DNA of 64,000 nucleotides from Cryphonectria parasitica EP155 (Eukaryota; Ascomycota; Sordariomycetes; Diaporthales; Cryphonectriaceae), in assembly GCF_011745365.1 (NCBI RefSeq), contig NW_024468916.1, positions 2,153,630 through 2,217,629 on the forward strand. Direction: 5' to 3'. The notes under the pieces were generated by a model. The model was not told the origin of the DNA and ran no database searches. It was given only the letters and a program-made list of their open reading frames with translations. Shown here piece by piece: positions 11,790-22,299 of the stretch. How positions within the stretch are numbered: position 1 is the stretch's first letter; every line of letters starts with the position of its first letter. The position numbers and the translations under genes are program-made.

Positions 11790-12332
11790 CCGCCTCCCTC
11801 CCCCCTTCGGTAACCAGCAGGCGATAACTTTCGGCCTTCAAGCCACAAAGTTGCGCCGCTGTCTCTCCCTACTTTTCCACCCGCCCATTGACTGCGACGG
11901 GCAAAAGAGCTGCGACGCCGACGCCAACGACGACAACGACGATGATGATGGATTGAGGCTCGACGAGGACGAGTCGAACGATCTCTGGCGGCGAGAGAGG
12001 AAGAGTGAAGAGACACCGCATGCCCAGAGCTGAGCATCAATTGCAATCACTACAGTCTACGATTACTTGAATTCCCAGCGGCCTTTAATTCCTAATTCCT
12101 CCTCCCCTTGCTACGGGATAACGCCATACGCACACATACAACGCAAATAACCCCCAGAATTACAGTACCAAGGAAAGGGTCACAAACAAAACCAATTCTC
12201 CTGAAGGCGTCCGCGACTATTACGATCTCTTGGAACTATTTTCTGCTGCCATTCTTCTTTGCTTCTTGTTGTTATTTTTTATTGTAATTTTGACCTCTAA
12301 TTTTATATTCAACCCCCACCTCCACCAACGAT

Positions 12333-13469
12333 ATGGCCACCTCCTCTACCGGCCACGCGGGGCAGATCACCGTGACCATCACCGCCGCCGCGGCCTCGTC
12401 AACAGCGACTCCGGGAAGCGATAACAACGGCGACCTCGACACAACCAGCAGCACATTATCATTAATATACGTCTACTCGACCTCCACCAACTCCGAACCC
12501 ACGGACGCAGCATCCTCTTCCAACAGTTATAACTCCTCGAGCTCGCACCACCTCAGCGGGGGCGCCATCGCAGGCATTGTTGTCGGTTCCGTAGCCCTCC
12601 TCGCCATCCTCGCCCTCGCCCTCTTCTGTTATTCCCGCCACGTCGCTCGCAGGAGGCGCGCAGAGATCGCCTCGCTGCAGCCGAGCCGCCACCCGGCACC
12701 GAGCAGGGCGTACAGCCACGCCACCACGATCCAAGGGGGCCAGATGACGGGCGGTGGGGCGGGCGGCGCAAGTACCAACGGGCGCACCACCCGGAACAGC
12801 CACTATGCGCGGTCCATGGGCGAGCGGTCCATGGCTACTACCGTGGGTGGTGGAGGTGGTGGTGCGCGGCGGTCGCTGAAGAGCCCGGATCTGCTGCCTG
12901 TGCTGCCTCCGCAGGAACTTCCTACGCCGCACAACAGGCCTGAGCTGGACGGGCGCGCTAAGCAGCGGTCACAAAAGTCATCGAGGTCGCGGACAAAACC
13001 ACGGGGCGCAGCAGAGGTGTATGGGTCCATGGAGCATCCGGTTGAGCTGCAGGCAGGGAGCATGACGGATCTGGTGGCTGTGATCCAGGAGATGAAGAGG
13101 GTTAAGGTCCCGGGTACCGAAGGAGGAAGTTATAATGGCAACACCCACAGCAACAGTGGTAGTAGTCGAGGAGGCCGACAACAGCAGGACAGGGATTCGG
13201 ATACCCTCAGCGCGCGCGGGTATTTGAGCCCGGCCTGGCCACCGCACAGCGGGGCTGTGAGCAGCGAATCAGGCCTGGTGAGCGACATGGACGGCACCGA
13301 GACCGATTATGACAGCGGCGAGGGCGGCATGACGGGGGACGCCGGCAGCATACATATATATTATCGGTCCTCAGCCGCGACTATTGCTGCCGCCATGTCG
13401 CAGGCCTCTTCCATGAAGGGGCCTAGATCGACTATCAGGAGTAGTTCAACAACAGCGAGATTAGTTTAA
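12333..13469 (+). CDS. Single-pass membrane protein with Ser/Thr-rich ectodomain
   Basis: One exon of 378 codons from ATG 12333 to TAA 13467-13469. The N-terminal ~75 residues are Ser/Thr/Ala-rich (likely O-mannosylated if exported). One strong hydrophobic segment follows at about residues 77-99 (GAIAGIVVGSVALLAILALA), then a stop-transfer cluster of His/Arg residues (RHVARRRRAE). The ~275-residue tail is basic, Gly/Ser-rich and disordered, with SRSRTKPR-type stretches. This layout resembles fungal Mid2/WSC-like surface sensors and other TM-containing cell-wall proteins, but I see no Cys-rich WSC domain and no N-terminal signal peptide, so a type III topology would be required. I recognise no specific family. 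A signal-peptide exon upstream cannot be excluded. Coding potential is supported by length and the clear ectodomain-TM-basic pattern. Confidence 0.65.
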   Translation: MATSSTGHAGQITVTITAAAASSTATPGSDNNGDLDTTSSTLSLIYVYSTSTNSEPTDAASSSNSYNSSSSHHLSGGAIAGIVVGSVALLAILALALFCYSRHVARRRRAEIASLQPSRHPAPSRAYSHATTIQGGQMTGGGAGGASTNGRTTRNSHYARSMGERSMATTVGGGGGGARRSLKSPDLLPVLPPQELPTPHNRPELDGRAKQRSQKSSRSRTKPRGAAEVYGSMEHPVELQAGSMTDLVAVIQEMKRVKVPGTEGGSYNGNTHSNSGSSRGGRQQQDRDSDTLSARGYLSPAWPPHSGAVSSESGLVSDMDGTETDYDSGEGGMTGDAGSIHIYYRSSAATIAAAMSQASSMKGPRSTIRSSSTTARLV

Positions 13470-14951
13470 TACTATTTCTTGTACCTGTTTGTGTTTTTTC
13501 TTCTTGTCCTTTTTCTCTCTTCTCGCTTTTCTTTCCTCCTCCAGCCGGCTAGCAACCAAACAAACAAGTAGGCAGGCAGGCAAGGCGGGACAGACAGACA
13601 AGATCCCGAACCGGGGTGAGGAAGACCGCCACCGGGGGGGGATAAAGGTCGCTAGTCAGCCGCACACAACATCTCTCAGCTTTCACCCGTCTGCCCATCC
13701 ATTCATGACGAAGCCATGAACTCAGCCGTCACCATCTTCCCCACGAGTCGAGTCTCACCCCCCTCCACCTCCGCCCTCAAGCCGCAGGCTAGCAACTCGG
13801 GGCTGACCGCCAACGCCAGAGACCTTCTTTGGGGTAAGAGAGAAGGGGGAAAAGGACTAATCACCCAATCCATTCAACCCCCCTAAACCCCATCCTGACG
13901 GAAGGTGGTCAAGCCGAGAGCAGCTGACTTCACCAGGGAGGAAAAAGAAATCCTACGATAAAGCCCGGCGCAGGTCAGACCGCCAGTCGCTCCGGTCTTT
14001 TGGAAAGGAAGAAAAACTTGTTCACGTGTGTGTGATGACGAAGTGGCAGCCCAAGCGGGCTTGCGAGTGGGGGGAGGAGGGAGGGCGGAGGGCGGCGCTT
14101 TTTTTTTCGTCTTTCTTTTGCGTTCACTTACAAAGGAGCTCGGGGAGGCCCGCGCCTTGTTGTGAGACAGGGTGGAACGCAAGTGTTTGTTCTCGTGCAA
14201 GTTTATTATACTCCACGATCTGTGTGACCAGCCTTTCGAGAATAGGAGACTTCTCATTGAGCGTTGAACGTGGCCAAGACGCCAAGAGAGGGACGCAAGA
14301 GTATCTGGCCTCAGCCTCAAGAAAAAGAGAAAGAAATAGAAGGATTTCAGAAAAAGATTATCGTTCTCATTTTGTCCTTCTCTTCTGTCATATACCAAGT
14401 TGTACCCTCATGCTACACTCCCCTTCTGCGCATGTCTTCTCGTCACTCACGCTGACCTGTTGTTGTTATCATCATCACTCTTACCCTCCTCGTCATCTTC
14501 CTCCTCTGTCACCGGTGTCACTCTTCTTACTGTGTGACTGGATCTCACCCCTCACCTATCGTCCCACCTAAACTACCCGTGCATTGGCCTGGTCACGATT
14601 CAACCGCTGCATTTCGAACATCGCCCGCCATACCGGAGTGTGACAGCAGCCCTTAGGGTGTGATTGCCTTTATTCACATACCTTCTTCAAAAGCAGTCAA
14701 GAATCTTCGTTCACGTATCTTCAAAACAGCACTGAAGACCCGTGGGTTCTTTCCCCGGGGCCTCTCTGTATATACACGCACAAAGCTATTTTCCTAATAG
14801 CTAAGCTGGTCAATTTCAGGGGACAACAACACACCACTTTCGAACAACCCACTCACAAGTGCTTCAACATCGACCAGCACAAGATTTTGCTCCCTTGCCT
14901 CTCTAAACCTCTTTCTCGGACTTCCCCTCTCCCCCCGTGTGTGCGAGGAAC
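13470..14951. other. 1.5 kb intergenic region
   Basis: Pyrimidine-rich and A-rich tracts (T9 near 14100, AG-rich stretch near 14310-14360) and no recognisable gene. Frames at 14026-14571 (plus) and 13883-14398 (minus) overlap each other and show only low-complexity composition. Confidence 0.5.
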
Positions 14952-15469
14952 ATGACGACCGCCTCCGCCAGACAGAACCTGCACAACCTTCTCGAGCAGC
15001 ACAAGCAGTACAAGGAGAGGCTCAGGCAGCAGGAGGACGAACTGCGTAGGCTGCAGATGCAGATCTCGCAGACCAGGACGGTGGTCGAAATGACCCTGCC
15101 CGGCGAGGTGCGGAGGGCTCACCGGGAGTATATGAGCACTATGTGAGTTTGTTGTTCTTTCCAAGGATAAAAAGAGAAAGAGAAAGAGAAGGAGACATTT
15201 TCTGAGGGTGGGGAGGAGTATTGTTGATCACCGATATTGATTTTCTGCGCTACAGAGGACACAACAGCCAACAATGGAATATCGCAAAGCTGGAATACGA
15301 GGGCATCGACACCATGTTTCATGGTATTAGACCCTTGAACTTGGGAGGGCTCCATGACCCCACCAGCAGCGTTTTCGGCCGGGCTTGGGTTCAAGTTACA
15401 TTGCTCCTGGTAAGCCTTCTCTTCGCAAAGATGGTATCTAAGGAAGCTTCGCGAAATTTTCTGTATTGA
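14952..15469 (+). CDS. Small coiled-coil hypothetical protein (tentative two-exon model)
   Basis: Exon 1 at 14952-15142 encodes a strongly charged helix of about 63 residues (LLEQHKQYKERLRQQEDEL, then LRRLQMQISQTRTVVE) that ends at a good GTGAGT donor. A matching CTACAG acceptor at 15250-15255 continues in frame for 71 more residues (GHNSQQWNIAKLEYEGIDT onward) to a TGA at 15467-15469. The result is about 134 residues. A second good donor (GTAAGC at 15410) lies inside exon 2, so the true 3' end may differ and the last hydrophobic stretch (VTLLLVSLLFAK) may be intronic read-through. The heptad-like exon 1 argues for a real coiled-coil protein; no family is recognised. It lies upstream of the split HET gene on the same strand. 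Confidence 0.45.
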
Positions 15470-16372
15470 GATATGGGCATCCTCAAGGAAGAAAAAATGG
15501 GGATCTTGGAAAAGCTGAGAGGCATTGAAGGTGTGGCGGGTCAGGCATCACTACACGCGAGGGATGTGAGCGAGGGGTGTGACGAGACCTGAGACCATAG
15601 GAACAGCAGCAAGCCTTGTACACAACCACGCGACTCATTGACAGCTGAAAACACGGAGGAAACAATGTGGTGGATTGTTCTGCAAAAGCAAAGTTGGTCC
15701 ACTTGAAAAAGGAACTCTTGACGAGCCTGGGCTATTGGTGCCCTAGATCTAAAAGCCTTTTCAGCTGTAATTGATCTGAGTAGATTGTTGAGTATTGGTG
15801 CCAGATGTAGCATGTGTGTGTACTCTAAACAAGATGGACAGGAAGACTTGGCCGATTCATCTTGATGAAATCCTATGTTCAGTTCAACGCAACTTTCAGG
15901 TCAATTTCCAAAATCGTCTCTGTTCACCTCATTCTTCTTCGAGAAGATTGGTCCAATGCTTGAGATGCTATAGTGTGTCGGTTCCAAAGCTGCATGTTTG
16001 CACAGCTTACTTATTATGGGCTGATTCGGTTTCGTTCCCGGTCCCCACGACCCTTGAAGAATTTGTGCAGAGGATCACTGCGACCATGCGTACAATTGAA
16101 CGACTGAAATAACAGGCATAAAACTCTCCTTTCAGCTGGACATATTCAGCGATTGCTGACATCAATTATTGGCCGATCTCATCCCCTCTGACCCCACATC
16201 TGCTTGATCCTACAAAGCAAGTTCAAGCACATCAATGCGCTCTCAGTACGTAGACTCGTTGGACAATGACCTTTCGAGGTCAATACTGCTCGTAGGTCGC
16301 CTCATATCGTAGTTTCCATCGTATTTAGCCAATCCTTTTTTTTTTTTCTTTTTCCCTCTCCAACCAGCGTTG
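15470..16372. other. 0.9 kb intergenic region upstream of the HET gene
   Basis: No coding frame that I can support. A T-rich pyrimidine tract (about 16337-16360) immediately precedes the HET start codon, as in many fungal promoters; it also resembles a 3' splice site (CCAACCAG at 16360-16367), so a 5'-UTR intron is possible. Confidence 0.45.
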
Positions 16373-17041
16373 ATGATGGCATCCTCTACCTTTAAGTACC
16401 TTCCCCTCGACCACAAGAAGTCCGAGATACGTCTCTTGACGCTGATACCCTCAAGCGACCCATGTGGACCTATTCACTGCTCCTTGAACCATGCATCACT
16501 GGACGACGAGCCACCATTCGAAGCTCTGTCGTACGTCTGGGGACCAACTAACCCCACACACGACATCTTCATTGACGGGACTAAATTCGTGGTCGGCCCA
16601 AATCTTCACGCGGCGCTGCGCGGCCTCCGTCAGCGCAAAAAGCCCCGTACAGTGTGGGCAGACGCAATCTGCATCAACCAGCAGGACAAGAGCGACCAGG
16701 CCTACCAGGTGCCTCTGATGGGCCGACTATATACGGTGGCAAGGACAACGGTCATCTGGTTCGGCGAGTCGAACGAGGAGGTCGATGCCTTGGCGGCCTA
16801 CCTCAGCACCCACGGCTCCGGCCGGAGTCTCGTCACGGCTCGCTCCTCGGCATGGCTCAAGCTCGGTGCGAAGTCGGTGTTCTCTGACAAGGCCGGCCGG
16901 GAGAAGGACTTGCTGATGCTCAGGGCCGCCAACGGGTATTTTGATATCCTCGCGCGGCCTTACTGGTATCGGATGTGGACTTTTCAGGAGTACATGCTGC
17001 CCAAGGATGAGCCGCTGTGCCTGTGTGGGACGCATGAGTGA
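16373..17041 (+). pseudogene. HET-domain protein, 5' half (gene split by retrotransposon)
   Basis: Start ATG at 16373 (a second ATG follows at once). The 222 codons contain the heterokaryon-incompatibility domain: FEALSYVWG near residue 50, then NLHAALRGLRQRKKPRTVWA, DAICINQQDKSD and QVPLMGRLYTVARTTVIWFG, all standard HET blocks. HET proteins trigger regulated cell death after fusion of incompatible hyphae. The frame runs directly into the TG of a copia LTR at 17039, whose first bases make a TGA stop. The missing C-terminal part continues in the same frame at 29209 after the insertion. This half contains no other stop or frameshift. As it stands the locus can encode only a 222-residue HET fragment, or nothing functional. 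Confidence 0.93.
17034..17038 (+). repeat. Target-site duplication ATGAG, left copy
   Basis: ATGAG immediately before the copia 5' LTR; the identical ATGAG follows the 3' LTR at 29204-29208. Five bp is the expected size for Ty1/copia integrases. Confidence 0.95.
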
Positions 17042-17179
17042 AGAAGGTGCATTTCCATTAGTACGCACGTTGGTCCGTGCGCGTTTGTTTGTTATTTCGG
17101 CCGCCAGGCCTACCAGTCTTTTAGTTTCCTCTTCTCCTCATCTTTCAATCCATCGTCTTTACTATCATCAACTTCAACA
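17039..17179 (+). repeat. Copia 5' LTR (141 bp)
   Basis: TGAAGAAGGTGCATTTCC at the start and CATCAACTTCAACA at the end. It differs from the 3' LTR at five positions by eye, all transitions, three of them at CpG or CpA contexts. Confidence 0.95.
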
Positions 17180-17193
17180 GGTTATGAGCCCGG
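17180..17193 (+). other. Copia primer-binding site (half-tRNA, initiator Met)
   Basis: GGTTATGAGCCCGG directly after the LTR. GGTTATGAGCCC is the reverse complement of GGGCTCATAACC, the anticodon stem-loop (anticodon CAT) of fungal initiator tRNA-Met. Priming from an internally cleaved initiator tRNA is established for Drosophila copia and several fungal copia elements. Confidence 0.8.
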
Positions 17194-17368
17194 TTCATCA
17201 AAATTTTGGACTTGGATTATCAATAACATCTCTATTGATACTAATCGCAAAATTGCTTCCCATCAATATTACGAGGAAGAGCGCGTGCGACGCCTGAACG
17301 ACGCCCCCAGGTAAAGTCGAAGCACCGGAACACGAGTCTGGCACGTATACTAATGCAAACTACTCAAC

Positions 17369-20105
17369 ATGGCTGATAACCAAGCTCTTAATCTCTCTAA
17401 TCCTTCTTCTTTCAATTTCAAGCTGGATCCTTCATTTCTGCCAAAGCTGGATCCTAAGAGCGATAACTTTCTGGACTGGAGAGCTGCCTGGATCAGAGCT
17501 TTCCGGTTTGCAAGCCTGGCAGATGTTCTGTTCAGTGAGAAAGTACGCCCAAATGTTGTGGATCAGGCCGGACGAGCTGTCTGGGATTATTAGGATGATC
17601 AGGCTTTTGTAATGCTATTCAGCTCTATCCACTCCAATCTGACAACCTTTATTGCCAACTGCAATAGTGCAGCAGATGCATGAATAATACTAGCTAACCA
17701 TTTTAACTGCAATACTGGAAACTCTACAATCTACCTATTCTGCTTGTTAATGAATATAAGGTTTGAGAATAGCAGTGATCTGCAGTTCCATCTCAACAAC
17801 TTCAGATAGTTATAAACCAAACTGTATATCAGGATTACTATATTGAACCAGTCTATAAGCAAGGCTATAATGAGAATCTTCGAATCTAATAATATCAAGG
17901 GATCATTTTTCCTTACTATACTGCTGAATAATATGAACTATATCGTTGATAACTTAAGTAGTCAAAACCTTATCAAATTCTTCCAGATCGAATCCAAAAT
18001 GCTCAATATTACTAGCTGCAACAAACTCGAAGATAAGGCTGCTTACTATACATCTACAGCTAAAAAGAAGGATATCAAGCGCAGGATACAGGATAAGAAC
18101 AAGAATAAGAACAAAGCTGGAAAAGAATATACTTAGTATCATGCCTGCAACTACACCTTTGTAAGCCATCTATATACTGATTGTATCAAGCTAGCAGACT
18201 ACAAGAAGAATAAGAGCAAGAAATGGAATTGTAATACTGCTTGTTATGCAGAAGATGAGAATAATGATAATGATATCATCGCCTTCCATGCATTCCACGA
18301 GATTACAGCCTTTGCTATAAACCTGCTACTATAATTGGATAATGCAAGTATTACTTTCTTATTGTAGATTTTCAATTCTAGCGCATTAAAACATATGATA
18401 GAATGCATCGAGGATTTCTCCAGTCTCCAGCTTCGGATTAGCACTATTACTGTAGCTAGCAGCATGCAGCTTTCCGTTAAGAGCATTAGTATAGTGGAAA
18501 TTCTCCTGCAGATATCTAATAGTTCTATTCATAAGTGCTGTTTATCTAATATTCTTTACAATTACTAACTTAAATCTATCCAACTCTTTAGCTGAATAAT
18601 CATTTAAAAGAAGTTTAGAATGATTACTTAAGGCAATAATATCTTCCTTATTCCAAACGGAAACGAATTACAGCTAACAGTGCTGTAAGCGAGATTTCAA
18701 TATGAGAATTTTAAGATTCAGACTGCTAGCAATGAGTCTGCATTGTTTGCTACATATATACATTTCTATAAAGCTTTTAAGCATAGCAATATCTTGCTAA
18801 ATCTGGTATAACAGCTGTACTCTAACAGCGATTCTGTGCTCATCAAGCTATTAGATTTTAACTGCAAAGCATGCTAATTGTCCAAATCAATGCGCTATAA
18901 ACTCAAATCTCTCCCAGCACAATACAATTCCACTACTATATTCAACCTTATACATTCTGATTTGTTTAGGAAGTTCTCAATTCCATTACTCAGCAGTTCT
19001 TTCTACTTCATAATCTTTATCAATAATCATACCCATTATAGCTGGATATACTTCCTCAAGTCCAAAGTGCAGACTATTAGAACTACTAAGGATTTTCTTG
19101 CAATAGTAGATATACATTTTCATACAAAAGTAAAAGCTATTGCATCTGATAATGGGGATGAATATGTTAATAAGCGGATAATTAAGATTCTCTGCAAACG
19201 AAGCGTAGCTTACTAGCGATCCTCCTCTTATTATCATAAGTTCAACAGCTTAGCTGAGCATTTCAACCGAACTATTATCACAGATGCAAGAGCTATACTT
19301 TGTAATAATGATTATTTGTTTTTGTAGCTGGAAGCTGTTGCATATGCAGTCTATTTATGCAACCGAAAGCCACACCAAAGTCTCCCATATCAAATCATGC
19401 CTTTCAAGCGCCTTCACGAACACAAACCATCCATTGATCACATCCAGCCTTTCCTTCAGCTCTGTTACCTTCATATTCCTGTAAAGGCCAGAAAGCTAGA
19501 AACAAAATTGCTGAATAGAGCTGAAAAAGCTTAGTTTGTGGGATTTGACAATCCTGCTGGTAAGGAAAATTCAGTCTGTCAACTCTACATTCCTCTGCAC
19601 AAAGTTGTCACAACAGCTACCAAGACGCACATCCAATAAGGCTATTATCTATCGCTATCTGTCAAGTGAGCGATGGAGTCTGAGGATATGGAATCTCCAG
19701 TACCTGTAAAGCCTCCAAGATTATTATCATTGGGCTCCTCTTCAGCTCTCTCTTCTTCACTTTTCTCTGAGAACTTTTCTAACTCATCAAAACGGATAAT
19801 GCTTAAACAATCCAGCCCATCCAAAATACTAATATCCAGAGCTTTCCCTATAATAATTCGTTCTAAGCAGCAGATGAAATCTACGGAATAAGCACAGAGA
19901 CTTACTGCTTACGGATTTAACAAGAAATACGAATCCAATAATGATATTCATGCAATAGCGCTAGCTGCTGTTGAGAATAACAATATTTCTACAACCTATA
20001 ATCAAGCAATAGCTAATTCGGAGTGCAATTAGTAAACATCTGCAATCGAGAGCAAATTATCTGCTTACTCCGCTAACAGCACATAAACAGAAGTGCCACT
20101 ATAAC
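17369..20105 (+). pseudogene. Copia gag, protease, integrase and RT N-terminus (degenerate)
   Basis: The gag start ATG is at 17369 (MADNQALNLSNPSSFNFKLD), with a stop after 74 codons. Later segments stay recognisable in pieces. A retropepsin-like remnant (FNSSALKHMIE) is at about 18370-18403. The pre-integrase/integrase core at 18878-19216 includes IHSDLFRKFS, HYSWIYFLKSK and AIASDNGDEYVN. An integrase continuation with HFNRTIITDARA follows near 19260, then VYLCNRKPHQS near 19348. Stops fall mainly where Gln or Trp is expected. The gypsy element interrupts the start of the reverse transcriptase at 20105. Confidence 0.85.
20101..20105 (+). repeat. Target-site duplication ATAAC, left copy
   Basis: ATAAC precedes the gypsy 5' LTR; the identical ATAAC follows its 3' LTR at 27537-27541. 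Deleting one copy and the element restores continuity of the copia RT region. Confidence 0.95.
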
Positions 20106-20558
20106 TGTTATGACTCATCCAACATGCAGATCACAGAACAGATCACGAGTAACAGGGACCAGGTGTCAAGGATTCAACGTTCTGACAAAGCATTGATTAC
20201 ATAATCCAGGATTAGAGTTATGAACACAGCTAATCAGGAAGGATAGCTTCGGATATGTGCTATCCAGAGCTAGCAGGATAACTTGGATATATTGCTATCC
20301 AACATATCCACAATGAAGAGCTGAATATATAAGAACACGTTCATTCCCATTAGATAGATCTCGTATATAGCTCTTCAGTTATTAATCTAAGTATTCAGTT
20401 TCATACACTGAGTAGCCTCAAAAGCAGTGAATACTTGCATCGCTTATTAGGATTTGTACAGTTCTGTATTCAAGAACTTGATACTTTGATACTGCCCTTG
20501 TTAGCATAAACCTCTTTGTATACTTAGAAATCTTTGGATTGCTGCAGTACTCATTACA
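20106..20558 (+). repeat. Gypsy 5' LTR (453 bp)
   Basis: Starts TGTTATGACTCATCC and ends GTACTCATTACA. A TATATAAG sequence at about 20325-20333 is a candidate LTR promoter. It aligns to the 3' LTR without gaps; roughly 50 differences counted by eye are all transitions. Confidence 0.95.
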
Positions 20559-20639
20559 TTTTGATAACTCTTGTTCAAGAACAGTTCAGTATTATCCCCT
20601 TGAGCAATACGGAATACGATAGCTCCTCCAGGAACCTCT

Positions 20640-21700
20640 TTGTTCTTGCACGCCCCCACTCAGGAAGAACTGGTCAACTAGGTATACCAACTTACCCAGT
20701 ATATTCAGAATCTGCACGAACAACAGCAGGCCCAGAGCGCTACCATCGCCAACCAGCAGGCCCAGCTAGCTCAACAGGCTCAGCAGGCCTAGCTAGCTCA
20801 ACAGGCTCAGCAGGCGCAGTCCATCTCTGCAGTTACTAGTGGTACTGGAAAGGCATATAAGATGGATAAGCCTGCTATGTACAACAGCAGCCAGAAGATG
20901 CTGCATGAGTTCCTTACCCACTGCAGAGCGTATTTTTTGCATTATGCAACCCAGTTCATCATGGAATCTAAGAAGATTATTCTTGTAGAAACTCGCCTCG
21001 AAAAGAATGCTCTCATTTGGTACAAGCCTTCTCTATATAACTACTTGGAGCATCAGAATAATCTTAGCGCACATATTCAGGATACCAAGGATATATTCGA
21101 TTTCTTTGAGAGCTTCGAGAAAGCTCTCAAAGAAACCTTTGATAATTTCAATGAAGAACGCATTACAGCTCAGCAGCTTATGAATCTCAAGCAGACCAAA
21201 TCAGCTTCTGCCTATATGGTTAGATTCAAACAGCTCTCAGCAAGACTTCTGTAGGAAGATAAGAATCTTATAGAGCACTATTATAAGGGATTCAAGAACG
21301 ACGTTAAAGATGAAATCTCTAAGCAGGATTGGCCAGAGAACTTTGCAACATTCTCTAATCAAGCAATCCGCATCAACAACTGTCTGTACGAACGACGGGT
21401 GGAGAAATCCAAGAAAGAAGGAAGCCAGACTTGGAGATTTCCAGCTAATACAGGCAAGAAACTTCAAAACAAGAATAGCGGTTGATATGGCAGTACAGCC
21501 CAGAGCAGCACTATGCATGCTGATCCTATGAAACTTGATGCAGCCAATAAGCAGTATAGCAAGAAGAACAGTATTACTTGCTACAACTGCAATAAACAAG
21601 GATATATTGCATGCAACTGCTATCAGCTCCAGAAGAACAAATGGCAACCAGTCCAGAAAGAACGCTAGATAAATATTGCTCAACAATAGAAATCCAATCA
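20640..21700 (+). pseudogene. Gypsy gag (degenerate) with Gln-rich repeat and zinc knuckle
   Basis: A Gln/Ala-rich segment encoded by a 27-bp tandem repeat precedes the capsid-like region starting MDKPAMYNSSQKMLHEFLTH at 20862. The capsid core has KTKSASAYMVRF-type gag features (LMNLKQTKSASAYMVRFKQL). A CCHC zinc knuckle near 21579-21620 reads CYNCNKQGYIACNC: the expected His is Tyr (CAT to TAT) and an expected Arg is Cys (CGC to TGC), both C-to-T changes. Stops interrupt the frame at 21252-21254 and later. Gag forms the virus-like particle in which reverse transcription takes place. Confidence 0.8.
20757..20819 (+). repeat. 27-bp tandem repeat (Gln/Ala codons)
   Basis: Two complete units (20757-20783 and 20784-20810) plus a 9-bp partial unit. 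They encode repeated QAQLAQQAQ in the gag frame. The second unit differs by one C-to-T change, which turns CAG into a TAG stop. Confidence 0.85.
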
Positions 21701-22299
21701 ACTAAGCAAAAACACCTCCTCGGAGCAAGTATTGAACTTTATTAATTACGGAAGTCTCAGCTGAACATTCTGCTATAATGATAACTGCTTAATATATCTC
21801 TCGAGTAAGGAAGATTCAGAATAGTTCCCTCAGAAACCTAGGCGCTACAGGCAGATAGCAACAGCAGAGCGAGAGTATACGCCCAGCACGACTATAAGCA
21901 GCAACAACTCGGATCGCTCCGATATTACTGAATAAAGCATTCAGACGCTGAAGGAAGGGCTTAACGACAGTGCTCTTCGCTATTCCCCATCACCTGCACC
22001 AGATACTATGACCAGGAATATGAATAAGGGATGGTATTCTCTTGGTTATTGATATGAATACCTAAACAATACCGAAAATGCCTCTCAGACAACAGAAAGA
22101 TCAAGCTAGAACGAGCGATCTAATGATTCACTAGAATCTCCCGTGAACAAGAAATCTAAGAAGCCTACAGAAAGGTTTCCTTTCAGCATTGAGTAGAACA
22201 AGAAAACAATATGGATTGAGTATCTCATTTACGGAATAGGGCTGGAAGAACTCTTCATCTGCATTCCCTTGCAAGATATTGAGATACGAGAAGATAAGG

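Larger units (their letters stand above)
9624..12332. other. 2.7 kb divergent region between thiolase and membrane-protein gene
   Basis: No convincing coding frame. Contents seen: a TATATAAG box at 10506-10513; an A-rich run at about 10550-10575; C14 at 11315-11328 followed by a (GA)n tract to about 11357; a (TTC)n tract at about 11765-11789; and many pyrimidine-rich stretches from 11400 to 12300. The thiolase promoter must lie at the left end. The right half resembles a long 5' leader of the downstream gene, possibly with 5'-UTR introns. A 213-codon plus frame at 11392-12033 is low-complexity and unlike any known protein. Confidence 0.5.

Noticed and set aside
11392..12033. 213-codon plus-strand frame before the membrane-protein gene
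   Set aside because: Composition follows simple pyrimidine and triplet repeats, no domain, and it overlaps open frames on the other strand; more likely leader sequence.
12230..12424. Hydrophobic frame that could be a signal peptide for the membrane protein
   Set aside because: It is in a different frame from the 12333 gene and no splice pair was seen that joins it.
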